Positions 28,987 to 37,582 of a stretch of DNA of 64,000 bases are shown piece after piece. Position 1 is the first letter of the stretch; every line of letters starts with the position of its first letter. The stretch comes from Candidatus Phosphoribacter hodrii. Lineage in GTDB: Bacteria; Actinomycetota; Actinomycetes; Actinomycetales; Dermatophilaceae. Below the pieces are notes generated by a model, which ran no database searches, had not been told where the DNA came from, and saw only the letters and a list, made by a program, of their open reading frames with translations. The translations under genes and the position numbers were made by a program. The stretch lies in contig JADJIB010000001.1 of assembly GCA_016707175.1 (NCBI GenBank), positions 310,001 through 374,000 of the forward strand, given 5' to 3'.

Positions 28987-29778
28987 ATGACCCGGCACGG
29001 CATGCGCGGCCTGCTCGGCGCGCGCGGCGGCCTGCTGACCGAGGTGCTCATCGTGCTCGGGCTCTCGCTCGGCGCGTCGGCGATCTGGTCGGTGCTGCGG
29101 ATCGTCGAACGGCTCACCCGGGCGGTCCCCCTGGGCCAGCAGACCTCCTCGCTCAACACGTCGGTCACGCCGGACCGGCCCTGGCTGGACCTGGCCTACC
29201 AACTGACCGGCATCGGCCTGGCCCTCGTGCCGGTCGCGCTGTGTCTCTATCTGCTGGCGCGAGTCGAGCCGCCCGAGCCGGGGACGGCGGCATACCGGGT
29301 GCTCGGTCTGGACCTGCGCCGACCGCGCCTGGACCTGGGCGGCGGGGTCGTGCTGGCTGCGGCGATCGGCATCCCCGGGCTGGGGCTCTATCTGGCGGCG
29401 ACCAGGCTGGGGTTCAACACCCAGGTCGCCCCCGCCAACCTCGCCGGAGCCTGGTGGACCGTGCCGGTGCTCGTCCTGTCGGCCCTGCAGAACGCCGTCC
29501 TCGAGGAGGTCATTGTCGTCGGCTACCTGCTCACCCGGCTCGAGCAGATGGGCGTGGGCGCACGCTGGGCGGTCGGGATCTCCGCGGTGGTGCGCGGGTC
29601 CTACCACCTCTACCAGGGCTTCGGCGGGTTCGTCGGCAACATCGTCATGGGGGTCGTTTTCGCCCTGGTGTGGAGACGCTGGCGGCGTGTGGGGCCACTG
29701 GTCGTCGCGCATGCGCTCATCGACATCGTCGCCTTCGTCGGCTATGCCCTGCTCAAGGACCACCTGCCCTGGGGGTGA
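28987..29778 (+). CDS. CPBP family intramembrane protease (CAAX-like)
   Basis: The 263-residue membrane protein has about seven hydrophobic segments and the three CPBP motifs: the glutamate pair in NAVLEEVIVVGYL near residue 177, the RGSYHLYQGFGGFVGN motif with its His near 206, and HALIDIVAF with its His near 245. Rce1-like proteins of this group act as intramembrane glutamyl proteases or immunity proteins. No bacteriocin-like gene is adjacent, so substrate and role are open. It is divergent from rsmI with a 22-bp gap. Confidence 0.9.
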   Translation: MTRHGMRGLLGARGGLLTEVLIVLGLSLGASAIWSVLRIVERLTRAVPLGQQTSSLNTSVTPDRPWLDLAYQLTGIGLALVPVALCLYLLARVEPPEPGTAAYRVLGLDLRRPRLDLGGGVVLAAAIGIPGLGLYLAATRLGFNTQVAPANLAGAWWTVPVLVLSALQNAVLEEVIVVGYLLTRLEQMGVGARWAVGISAVVRGSYHLYQGFGGFVGNIVMGVVFALVWRRWRRVGPLVVAHALIDIVAFVGYALLKDHLPWG

Positions 29779-29800
29779 GCCTGCGTCGGCGAAGGCTTGG

Positions 29801-30730
29801 TCAGGGAGAGGCGGACTCCCACTGCGGTGCGTCGTAGGAGCGGGGGTCCTCGATCGGCTCCAAATGGGTGTCGACGACGATGTGGCCGAACTTCTCGTGG
29901 AACCGGCCCTCGATCTCTTCCAGGAGGTCGTGGCCCTGGGTGACCGTCCAGGTGCCCGGGACCAGGACGTGGAAGGCGACGTGCTGGACGTGCCCGGCGA
30001 CGCGGGCCCGGACCCCGTGGAAGAGGACCGGGGACCCTTCGCGGTGAGCGAACTCGTCGAGGATCGCCTGGATGTCGGCCTGGCACTCCGGCGAGGGGGC
30101 GTGGTCCATGAGCCCGTCGACGGACTCGCGCACGAGGTGCCAGCCGGTCCAGATGATGTTGCAGCCGACGAGGAAGGCGATGATCGGGTCGAGGCGCAGC
30201 CAGCCGGTCAGCACGACGAGCAAGACGCCGACGACGACCCCGACCGAGGTCCAGACGTCGGTGAGCAGGTGTTTGCCGTCGGCGGTGAGGGTGATCGAGT
30301 TGTGCTTGCGACCGGCCCGCATGAGGACGAACGCCACCACGCCGTTGAGCGCCGACGCCGCCACCGAGATCCCCAGACCCATCCCGACGTTCTCCAGCGG
30401 CTCGGGGGCGAAGAAGCGCTGCACCGACGACCAGAGGATGAAGATGGCGGCGACGAAGATCATCACGCCCTCGACGGCAGCCGAGAAGTACTCGGCCTTG
30501 GAGTGACCAAACTGGTGGTCCACGTCGGCGGGTTGGGCGGCGACGTGCAAGGCGATGAGGGCGACGAAGGCCGCCACGAGATTGACCACGGATTCGGCCG
30601 CGTCGGACAGCAATCCGACCGATCCGGTCAGCAGGTAGGCCCCGAACTTCAGCGCAATCGTCGCTACGGCGGCGGCGATCGACAGCCAAGCGAAGCGGGT
30701 GAGGTTCTCACGGGCAGGCGCGGGCGGCAT
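29801..30730 (-). CDS. Cation diffusion facilitator (CDF) transporter
   Basis: The 309-residue protein has six transmembrane segments and the family metal-site motifs: GSVGLLSDAAESVVN (residues 34-48), HQFGHSKAEYFSAAVEG and HLLTDVWTSVGV. A cytoplasmic C-terminal domain ends near FGHIVVDTHLEP. CDF proteins export Zn2+, Fe2+, Co2+ or Mn2+ in exchange for protons. ATG 30730 was chosen for the family N-terminus, although the frame is open upstream. The start codon itself lies inside a copy of the dispersed octamer (GGT-ATG-CCG). Confidence 0.9.
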   Translation of the reverse strand: MPPAPARENLTRFAWLSIAAAVATIALKFGAYLLTGSVGLLSDAAESVVNLVAAFVALIALHVAAQPADVDHQFGHSKAEYFSAAVEGVMIFVAAIFILWSSVQRFFAPEPLENVGMGLGISVAASALNGVVAFVLMRAGRKHNSITLTADGKHLLTDVWTSVGVVVGVLLVVLTGWLRLDPIIAFLVGCNIIWTGWHLVRESVDGLMDHAPSPECQADIQAILDEFAHREGSPVLFHGVRARVAGHVQHVAFHVLVPGTWTVTQGHDLLEEIEGRFHEKFGHIVVDTHLEPIEDPRSYDAPQWESASP

Positions 30731-30766
30731 ACCGGACAGTCTGGCACTGCCGCCGGAGTGCCTACG

Positions 30767-32347
30767 ATGTCGCTCATGACGAGCGAGGAGCAGCTGCGCC
30801 GGCGGCTGCTGGGGGACCCACCCCCACGGGACCTGCTCGGCTGGCTCGGCCCGCTCGTCGCCATGATCCTCGGCGGGATCATCCGGTTCTGGGACCTCGC
30901 TCGGCCCCACCAGCTGGTCTTCGACGAGACCTACTACGTCAAGCAGGCCTGGTCGATGCTCGAGTGGGGCGTCGAGATGCGCAACAGCTCGGCCTTCGGC
31001 GACAAGCCCGACGAAGCCTTCACCCACGGCACGCCCAACGTCTTCAACTCGACCGACGGCGATCTGGTCGTCCACGGCCCAGTCGGCAAGTGGGTCATCG
31101 CCTCGGGCGAGGCGATCTTCGGCGGCGACAGTTCGTTCGGGTGGCGGTTCGCGGTCTGTGTGCTCGGGACCATCTCGATCTTCATGCTCGGCCGGATCGC
31201 CAGACGCCTGCTCGGTTCGTCGGTCCTCGGCACCATCGCGGCGGTGCTACTCGCCTTCGAGGGCCACCATTTCGTCCACTCCCGCACCGGGCTGCTCGAC
31301 CTCATCCTCATGTTCTTCGCGCTCGGGGCCTTCGGGGCGCTGTTGCTCGACCGCGACCGATCGCGGGCGGTCCTGGCGCGCCGGATGGCCGCCGCGTCGC
31401 CCGACCGGCTGCGCGACCACCGGTGGCTGGGCCCCTCGATGGGCTGGCGCCCGTGGCGCTGGGTGGCCGGCCTGTCCCTCGGCCTGGCAGCGGGGACGAA
31501 GTGGTCGGGGCTCTACTTCCTCGTCGTCTTCGGGCTGATGACGGTCTTCTGGGACCTCGGCGCCCGGCGTGCCGTGGGGGTCCGGGCCTACGGCCTGGCG
31601 ACGGTGGTGCGGGACGGCATACCGGCGTTCTTCACGGTCGTGCCGACGGTCGCGGTGACCTACCTGGTGTCGTGGTGGGGGTGGTTCGTCAGCGACCACG
31701 GCTACAACAAGGCGTGGGCGGCCACTCACCCGGCCTCGTCGACCTGGGCGTGGGTGCCCGACGACCTGCGCTCGTGGTGGAACTACCAGGCCCAGATCCT
31801 CGAGTTCCACCGCGGCCTGTCCTCGCCGCACAGCTATCAGTCCAGCCCCTGGTCGTGGCTCGTCATGGGCCGACCGACGTCGATGTTCGCCGAATACCCC
31901 AAGCTCGGCGAAGACGGCTGCACCGTCGACATGTGCGCCAAGGTCATCACCCCGATCGGCACGCCGACGATCTGGTGGCTCGGGGTGGCCGCGGTGGTCA
32001 TCCTGGTGTTCCAGTGGGCGCTGCGGCGCGACTGGCGGGCTGGCGCCATCCTCGCGGGGTATGCCGGTGGCTACCTGCCGTGGTTCCTCGTCGGCGACCG
32101 GACCATCTTCCAGTTCTATGCCGTCGCGTTCGTCCCCTACGTCGTGCTGGCCGTGACCTACGTGCTCGGGATGATCGCCGGACGCCGCGACGCCCCATGG
32201 CGGCGGCGGCAGATCGGTGCCGGAGTGGTCGGCGGATTCCTCGTGCTGACCGTGCTGCTCTTCGCCTGGTTCTGGCCCCTCTACACCGCCCAGGTCATCC
32301 CGTATTCACAGTGGTGGCTGCACATGTGGTTCCCCTCCTGGGTGTGA
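30767..32347 (+). CDS. pmt: Dolichyl-phosphate-mannose-type protein O-mannosyltransferase
   Basis: The 526-residue membrane enzyme has an N-terminal segment followed by RPHQLVFDETYYVKQAWSM, whose Asp-Glu pair is the catalytic signature of GT39 enzymes. FEGHHFVHSRTGLLDLILMFF and roughly ten transmembrane segments follow. It transfers mannose from polyprenyl phosphate to exported proteins, a known actinobacterial pathway. The Ser/Thr/Pro-rich lipoproteins in this window would be typical acceptors. GGAG eight bases upstream supports ATG 30767. ATG 30776 is also possible. Confidence 0.94.
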   Translation: MSLMTSEEQLRRRLLGDPPPRDLLGWLGPLVAMILGGIIRFWDLARPHQLVFDETYYVKQAWSMLEWGVEMRNSSAFGDKPDEAFTHGTPNVFNSTDGDLVVHGPVGKWVIASGEAIFGGDSSFGWRFAVCVLGTISIFMLGRIARRLLGSSVLGTIAAVLLAFEGHHFVHSRTGLLDLILMFFALGAFGALLLDRDRSRAVLARRMAAASPDRLRDHRWLGPSMGWRPWRWVAGLSLGLAAGTKWSGLYFLVVFGLMTVFWDLGARRAVGVRAYGLATVVRDGIPAFFTVVPTVAVTYLVSWWGWFVSDHGYNKAWAATHPASSTWAWVPDDLRSWWNYQAQILEFHRGLSSPHSYQSSPWSWLVMGRPTSMFAEYPKLGEDGCTVDMCAKVITPIGTPTIWWLGVAAVVILVFQWALRRDWRAGAILAGYAGGYLPWFLVGDRTIFQFYAVAFVPYVVLAVTYVLGMIAGRRDAPWRRRQIGAGVVGGFLVLTVLLFAWFWPLYTAQVIPYSQWWLHMWFPSWV

Positions 32348-32370
32348 ACGCGCGCCACGGGTGAGCGAAA

Positions 32371-32394
32371 GCGGCATACCGGGACGTATGCCGC
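32371..32394. terminator. Hairpin made of two inverted octamer copies after pmt
   Basis: GCGGCATAC and GTATGCCGC form a perfect 9-bp stem with a 6-base loop (CGGGAC), 24 bases after the pmt stop. No T-run follows, which is common in high-GC actinobacteria. It is built entirely from two facing copies of the window-wide octamer, as terminators built from uptake sequences are in Neisseria and Haemophilus. Confidence 0.5.
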
Positions 32395-32440
32395 GCCACG
32401 CGCCGCAGCCGTCGCGCGATCTCGCTGACATGATGAGTCC

Positions 32441-33586
32441 ATGACCGGCACCGCGCTCAGGGGGGTGTGGGTGGCGATCATCGCCGTCCTCGCACTCGCA
32501 GGCGGGTGTGGCCTCGACGGCCCCGCGACGGTCGGCCCGAGCACGTCGGCCGGCGTCGACCCGGCGTCGGCACCGACCACCGCGTCCGCGCCGACCACGC
32601 CGGGGGAGAATCTCGTGCCCGCCGGTCCCGGGTTGGCGCTGTCGATCCTGCCGGTCGGGTCCAGCGAACAGGCGATCACCGTCGACGGCCGGATCCGGAT
32701 GTATCGCGCCTATCGACCGGCCCGATTGGCTCGGACCGCGCCGCTCGTCGTGATGTTCCACGGCGGGCTCGGGAGCGCTCGGCAGGCGGAGAGCGCCTAC
32801 GGGTGGGACACGCTGGCCGACCGCGAGGGCTTCGTCGTTCTCTACCCCGACGGCATCGGCGCCGCGTGGAACGTCGGCGGTGGCTGCTGCGGGCTCGCAC
32901 CAGCGCAGGGGGTCAACGACGTCGCCTTCGTCAGGGCCGCGATCGACAACCTCCGCACTCGCGTCTCGCTCGACCCCGGCCGCACGTATGCCGCGGGGAT
33001 GTCGGCGGGGGGCATGATGGCTTTTCGGATGGCTTGCGACACAACGCTGTTCGCGGCGATCGGGCCGGTGGCCGCCACACAGCTCGGCGACTGCCCCAAT
33101 CCGGCGCCCACGTCGGTGATGCAGGTCCACGGGACCGCCGACCCAACGGTGCCGTTCGAGGGATCGAGGGCGTCGGGGTCGGGGTCGGCTCCGGGGTCAG
33201 GGTTGGAGCCCGGGCTGGAGCCGGAGCCGGGGATCGGGCCGGGCATCGCCCAGATCGTCGGGCCGGCGATCCCCACCCTGCATGCGACCTGGCGCGGCAT
33301 CGGTCGATGCGGTGGCGATGTCATCGCCTCGATTCATGGGGTGACGACCCAGACGGCCGAGTGCCCCGAGTCTCGGACGGTCAAGTTGGTCATCATCGAA
33401 GGCGGCGGTGCCGACTGGCCGGGAGTCGGCCGCTCGGGACCGCTGGATGCCTCACCGTCTGCGACCGCAGCGCCCACGGCGACGGTGGCTGTGCCCACCG
33501 TGGGGCCGACAGTGTCACCCGACGCCGCGGCGGCTTACAACACGACTGCGCGACTGTGGGAGTTCTTCAAGGCGCACGAGCGCTGA
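32441..33586 (+). CDS. LpqC-like lipoprotein esterase (polyhydroxybutyrate depolymerase/feruloyl esterase family), catalytic His apparently missing
   Basis: The 381-residue protein has a signal peptide ending in a lipobox-like LAGGC near residue 23, then a linker. The alpha/beta-hydrolase core has APLVVMFHGGLGSARQAE (oxyanion region), VVLYPDGIG, WNVGGGCCG and the nucleophile elbow GMSAGGMMA near residue 187. The acid in QVHGTADPTVPF is present. The C-terminal position that reads GGGHxWPG in this family reads GGGADWPG here. A low-complexity Gly/Ser/Pro/Glu insertion lies near residues 246-268. Either another His serves or the protein is catalytically dead. Confidence 0.82.
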   Translation: MTGTALRGVWVAIIAVLALAGGCGLDGPATVGPSTSAGVDPASAPTTASAPTTPGENLVPAGPGLALSILPVGSSEQAITVDGRIRMYRAYRPARLARTAPLVVMFHGGLGSARQAESAYGWDTLADREGFVVLYPDGIGAAWNVGGGCCGLAPAQGVNDVAFVRAAIDNLRTRVSLDPGRTYAAGMSAGGMMAFRMACDTTLFAAIGPVAATQLGDCPNPAPTSVMQVHGTADPTVPFEGSRASGSGSAPGSGLEPGLEPEPGIGPGIAQIVGPAIPTLHATWRGIGRCGGDVIASIHGVTTQTAECPESRTVKLVIIEGGGADWPGVGRSGPLDASPSATAAPTATVAVPTVGPTVSPDAAAAYNTTARLWEFFKAHER

Positions 33587-33668
33587 GGCGAGACGGCGAA
33601 GGCGCAAGGGGGCAGCAAGGGGGCAGGGCGCGGCGATGCGGCCGTGCGGTCGCCCGGACAGGATGCGC

Positions 33669-34943
33669 TTAGGGTGCGCGAGGTGACGGGTTTCGGCCAA
33701 GGAGAAGGAACTTCGTCTGCAGTCGCTCGCCGGTCGGTCCCACCCACCTCGTCGCGGGTGGTCGCTCCTGCCGATCCGGTGCCACGCGTCGGTCGGGAGC
33801 GAGGGGTCGGATCGGCCAGCCGCCGCGAGCCCAGAACGTCAGGCCGGTCGGCGTCGCTGGTGTGCCGCTGATCGTGAACTCACCCTCGTGATGGCGGTCA
33901 TGGTGATAGGGGCACAGGCTGACGAGTTGGTCGAGGTCAGTCCGGCCACCGTTGCGCCAGTGGACGATGTGGTGGGCCTCGACGTGCCCCGCCCCGACAC
34001 AACCCGGGTAGCGGCAGCCCTGGTCGCGCGACTCGATGAGGCGGCGGGTGCGGTCGGGGACGACACGCTGGGATCTCCCGACGCTCACCGGCTCCCCGTC
34101 GGTCTCCCAGACGGGCGCCAGGACGCCATCGCAGGTCATTGCGTCGACGATGTGCGACGGCAGGCGGCCACCCTTGCCGATCCAGCCACCGTCGGTGTCG
34201 AGGTGGACATAGATGCGGTACTTCGCCGACCGCGACGTCCCCTCCACCGCCGACAACGACCGGTTGGCAACCTCGGCCAGCCCATCGGCCAGCGAGACGT
34301 CGACGAGGCCGGCGTGGAAGAGCGAGTCGCGCGCCTCGCGGATCGCCGTCTCGACGAGGGCACCGACGGACGCGGGCGCCGAGTAGGACAGCTCGAATCG
34401 TCCGTCCACCGTCGACATCGACAGCCGGGGCCGCTCGGTCTCCGGTCCTGGATGCGGGGCCTCCTCGGCCTCTTCGGTGTTCTTGGTGTCCTCGGTCGAC
34501 GCCTGGTCGGGCGAGTCACCCGCCTCATCGGCGAACGCATAGCGCGCCAGTGACCGGCGCAACTGCGTCACCGTCGCCAACTCCGCCAACTCGCTCGCCT
34601 GCGCGGAGTATGCCGCGGGCACATACCGCGCGACCACTGCGGCTTGATCGACACCCAACCGGCCGTCAGACATGGCCGAGAGCGTCTCGGGCAGCTCGTC
34701 GCTGCGTGCGGCGAGCAGGGCGATCTCGCGGGCTCGACTCGGTGACAGCCCGGCCCGCACGATGAGCCAGTGCTGCGGCGAGCGGATGCCGCCCTCGGCC
34801 CAGAGCTCGGTCTCCAACACCTCGCGGGTGATCTCGACGAGCTCGGCGTGGGCCCTGGCCAACCGGGCGCACACGGCAGCGGTGCGAGCGTGGACGTCCT
34901 CGACATCCGCCGCTTGCACCACCGCTGTCGCCGGTTGACTCAT
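33669..34943 (-). CDS. DUF222 domain protein with C-terminal HNH nuclease motif
   Basis: The 424-residue protein has a helical DUF222 domain over about residues 15-270 (VLETELWAEGGIRSPQHWL, REIALLAARSDELPE) and an HNH finger near 315-365: CRYPGCVGAGHVEAHHIVHW followed by TDLDQLVSLCPYHHDRHHEG, with both zinc cysteines pairs and the HH. The family is highly multicopy in actinobacteria (REP13E12-type) and may be mobile or self-spreading, though no terminal repeats are seen here. It ends close to, and convergent with, the esterase. An acidic low-complexity segment (about 150-170) interrupts the DUF222 domain. Confidence 0.9.
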   Translation of the reverse strand: MSQPATAVVQAADVEDVHARTAAVCARLARAHAELVEITREVLETELWAEGGIRSPQHWLIVRAGLSPSRAREIALLAARSDELPETLSAMSDGRLGVDQAAVVARYVPAAYSAQASELAELATVTQLRRSLARYAFADEAGDSPDQASTEDTKNTEEAEEAPHPGPETERPRLSMSTVDGRFELSYSAPASVGALVETAIREARDSLFHAGLVDVSLADGLAEVANRSLSAVEGTSRSAKYRIYVHLDTDGGWIGKGGRLPSHIVDAMTCDGVLAPVWETDGEPVSVGRSQRVVPDRTRRLIESRDQGCRYPGCVGAGHVEAHHIVHWRNGGRTDLDQLVSLCPYHHDRHHEGEFTISGTPATPTGLTFWARGGWPIRPLAPDRRVAPDRQERPPATRWVGPTGERLQTKFLLLGRNPSPRAP

Positions 34944-35046
34944 ACCTCAATCATACAAGTGTTCGAGTCCTTCGGCAAGGTGTCCGGCCATCAATTCACT
35001 TCGGGCACAATGGTTTCGGACGAGACTGCCTGCCCGGCGCAACGAA

Positions 35047-35093
35047 GAAACCCCGCCCGACCACAGGCGTTGCTGCTGGTCGAACGGGGTTTC
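35047..35093. terminator. Terminator hairpin downstream of tRNA-Ala
   Basis: GAAACCCCG-CCC-GACCA and TGGTC-GAA-CGGGGTTTC pair into a long stem with a small internal bulge and a 13-base loop. The A-rich and T-rich ends make it usable on either strand. It lies 8 bases beyond the 3' end of tRNA-Ala, and also between that gene and the DUF222-HNH gene. Confidence 0.8.
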
Positions 35094-35099
35094 CATCGA

Positions 35100-35173
<74 letters not shown>

Positions 35174-35236
35174 AGATGCGTCGGACACTCTAACACCAGG
35201 CGCCGCAGCGGCACCAAGCCAGCACCCCCACAGCCC

Positions 35237-35273
35237 GGGTATGCCGCGAGCGAACGAGGCGCACGGCATACCC
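35237..35273. repeat. Inverted pair of the dispersed octamer between tRNA-Ala and the AI-2E gene
   Basis: GGGTATGCCG (35237-35246) and CGGCATACCC (35264-35273) are perfect 10-base inverted copies with a 17-base loop. They lie upstream of both flanking divergent genes, so a terminator role is unlikely for this copy. The second arm ends 7 bases before the downstream start codon. Confidence 0.6.
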
Positions 35274-35280
35274 TGTGGCC

Positions 35281-36399
35281 ATGCCGAGCACCCCCTCACC
35301 GATCCCCGCCCCGGTCCGCGCCGCGAGCGAGTGGGCCTGGCGCCTGCTGGCGATCGCGGGCGCGGTCGTCGCGTTCGCCTACCTGCTGGGCTTCGTCAGC
35401 GAGGCCGTGATCCCGGTCATCGTCGCGGTGCTGCTCGCCGCGATGCTGAACCCGGTCAACCAGTGGCTGCGGGCCCGACTCGGGCGGCCCGCCCCGGCCG
35501 CCGCGCTCACGGTCCTGGCGACGATCCTCGCGATCGGGGCACTGCTGTTCCTCGTGGGCAGCCAGTTGACCGGCGGCTTCCCGCAGATGGCCGCGCAGGT
35601 CGGCACCGGGATCGAGACGATCAAGACCTGGCTGCAGACAAGCTTCAAGATCAGCGACACGCAGTTCACCCAGTATCTCGACGACGCCAAGAACGCGTTG
35701 CAGACAAGTGAGGGGCTGCGCTCGGGGCTCACCAAGGCCGGACTCGGGGCCTCGCACGTCGTTGCCGGGCTGTTCATCAGCCTGTTCGCGCTCTTCTTCT
35801 TCCTCTTTGAGGGTGCCCGGATCTGGGGGTGGGTCGTCCGGTTGTTCCCGCGGACGGCCCGGGTGCGGGTCGCCGGCGCAGGAGAGGTCGCCTGGACTCA
35901 GCTCACCGCCTTCACGCGCGCGACCATCCTCGTGGCCCTCGTCGACGCTGTTGGCATCACCGTGGTCGCTCTGCTCCTGCGGGTGCCGTTCGCCCCGGCG
36001 ATCGGTGCGATCGTCTTCCTCGGCGCGTTCATCCCTATCGTGGGCGCGCTCGCGTCCGGCATGGTGGCCGTGCTGCTCGCGCTCGTCGCGCACGGTCCGA
36101 TCGCCGCTTTGCTCATGCTTGCCGGGGTTCTCGCGGTCCAGCAGATCGAGTCGCACGTGCTCCAGCCGATCCTGCTCGGCCGAGCGGTGAGCGTGCACCC
36201 CCTTGCGGTGATCCTCGCGATCACCGCCGGCGTCGTCGTTGCAGGGGTCGTCGGCGCGCTCGTCGCAGTACCCCTGGCCGCTGTGGTCAACGCGGTCGTC
36301 AAACAACTCACCGGGTCCGGCGCCGCCCCAGACGAAGGCGCGGGCAGCGCATCAGGTGGCGGGGAGTCCGACGAGGACCCCGCGCTGTCGCCGTCCTGA
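35281..36399 (+). CDS. AI-2E family transporter (TqsA/YdiK-like)
   Basis: The 372-residue protein has the eight-segment layout of the family: paired N-terminal helices (AIAGAVVAFAYLLGFVSEAVIPVIVA), a soluble middle region (about residues 100-155), GLFISLFALFFFLFEG, then IGAIVFLGAFIPIVGALASG and the conserved QQIESHVLQPILLGRAVSVHPLAVI motif near residue 285. Members move small solutes or sodium, and the AI-2 name is historical. A hydrophilic Gly/Ser/Glu tail follows. ATG 35281 is used, with GTG 35275 an alternative. No clear ribosome site precedes it. Confidence 0.9.
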   Translation: MPSTPSPIPAPVRAASEWAWRLLAIAGAVVAFAYLLGFVSEAVIPVIVAVLLAAMLNPVNQWLRARLGRPAPAAALTVLATILAIGALLFLVGSQLTGGFPQMAAQVGTGIETIKTWLQTSFKISDTQFTQYLDDAKNALQTSEGLRSGLTKAGLGASHVVAGLFISLFALFFFLFEGARIWGWVVRLFPRTARVRVAGAGEVAWTQLTAFTRATILVALVDAVGITVVALLLRVPFAPAIGAIVFLGAFIPIVGALASGMVAVLLALVAHGPIAALLMLAGVLAVQQIESHVLQPILLGRAVSVHPLAVILAITAGVVVAGVVGALVAVPLAAVVNAVVKQLTGSGAAPDEGAGSASGGGESDEDPALSPS

Positions 36400-36417
36400 T
36401 CGGCGCACTCGGCCGGG

Positions 36418-37491
36418 TCAGTCGCCGACGGCTCGCACGTGGGTGTCGTCTGCGGCCGACTCGGCAACCATCGGCTCGGGGGTCGCGGTCACCTCGGCAG
36501 GCTCGGGCTGCGGGTGGGCAGCGCGTGCCTTGAGCGTGTAGGTAGGCGGCGGGACAGCCACCGGCTCCCAGGTCCCGTCGGCGGAATACTGGGCGTATGC
36601 CGCGCGCCGCGAGGCCCGCTCTCCGGCGGGTTCGATCGTGACCGCGGCCGCAGCGGGCACCTGAACTGCAGGGGTCAGCGCAGCAGGGGTCTGAGCGGCA
36701 GGCGTCTGATCAGCCGTCGCCGTCGCGCTCTCGGAGGTTTCCTGGGCGGGAGCGTCAGCAGCCGAGGCCGCGGGGGCAACGGCGGGTGCGGCACCGCCCG
36801 GCGTCGCGACAACGCGGCGAGCCGGAGCGGCCGACCGTCGCCGGGGCGCCGGCCGAGCAGCCGACCCGGTCGCCGCGGCGGCACGCTGCCCCGAGAGTTC
36901 GGAGGCGGCCATCGACCGCCCGACCTTGGCCAGGGTGCGCTCGTGGACGGCGGCATACCGGAGCATGACCAGACCGAGGACCAGCGAGAGGACCGCGACG
37001 AGGACCGAGGTCCAGCGCAACACCGACAGCGCCGACAGCACGACGGTGACCGGAACGAGCGCCACCAGCCCGAGGAAGGACAGCCCGCGGACGCGGCGGC
37101 CCCACAGCGCAAGTCGGGGGCCTCGGCGGTTCGGGGCCGTCGCCGTGGGGCGAGGACCAGCGGGCGCGGGCCCGGCGAGCACCTCGGCTGCCGCAGCACC
37201 AGACCCAGACCCAACACCAGCCGCAGCACCAGACCCAGCAGCAACAACAGCACCAGAACCGCCACCACTCCGGGCCACGAGCGGCGAGGCGAGGGCGGCA
37301 TACACCTGGGGGGCTGGGCGGGGCTCGGCGGACACCCGCGCGGGGGTGCGGTCGAGCAGGCGGATGGCCTCGCTGAACCGGTCGACGGACCGCGCGGTCG
37401 AGAGGGCCTCGCGGCGGCGCACCCAGTGCTGGACGAGGAAGGCAGCCCAGATCGCAATGATGGCGACGAAGATCAGGGACGAGGGCTGCAC
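36418..37491 (-). CDS. Actinobacterial divisome membrane protein, SepX/GLPR-like (Rv0996-type)
   Basis: From GTG 37491 the 357-residue protein has an N-terminal membrane helix (LIFVAIIAIWAAFLVQHWV), a cytoplasmic RRREALSTARSVDRFSEAIRLL helix with a conserved character, and two closely spaced membrane helices near residues 145-185. A disordered Ala/Pro-rich tail follows. This architecture and its place after rimJ, moaB, moaC and glp match Rv0996, Streptomyces SepX and Corynebacterium GLPR (established literature). The GLPR partner is the MoeA-like Glp, and its gene is four genes upstream here. The assignment rests on synteny and topology, with weak sequence conservation expected. Confidence 0.7.
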   Translation of the reverse strand: MQPSSLIFVAIIAIWAAFLVQHWVRRREALSTARSVDRFSEAIRLLDRTPARVSAEPRPAPQVYAALASPLVARSGGGSGAVVAAGSGAAAGVGSGSGAAAAEVLAGPAPAGPRPTATAPNRRGPRLALWGRRVRGLSFLGLVALVPVTVVLSALSVLRWTSVLVAVLSLVLGLVMLRYAAVHERTLAKVGRSMAASELSGQRAAAATGSAARPAPRRRSAAPARRVVATPGGAAPAVAPAASAADAPAQETSESATATADQTPAAQTPAALTPAVQVPAAAAVTIEPAGERASRRAAYAQYSADGTWEPVAVPPPTYTLKARAAHPQPEPAEVTATPEPMVAESAADDTHVRAVGD

Positions 37492-37582
37492 GCGACTACC
37501 GTATGGACCCCTGACGGCACCCCGGCGGACGTGGCCCGGTGTGTCGCGGATGAGGCGCGTGTGACTGCTGTGAAAACGCCGA

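Noticed and set aside
29513..30766. Long N-terminal extension of the O-mannosyltransferase
   Set aside because: It lies antisense to the CDF transporter and has no family resemblance. ATG 30767 has a ribosome site and the normal N-terminus.
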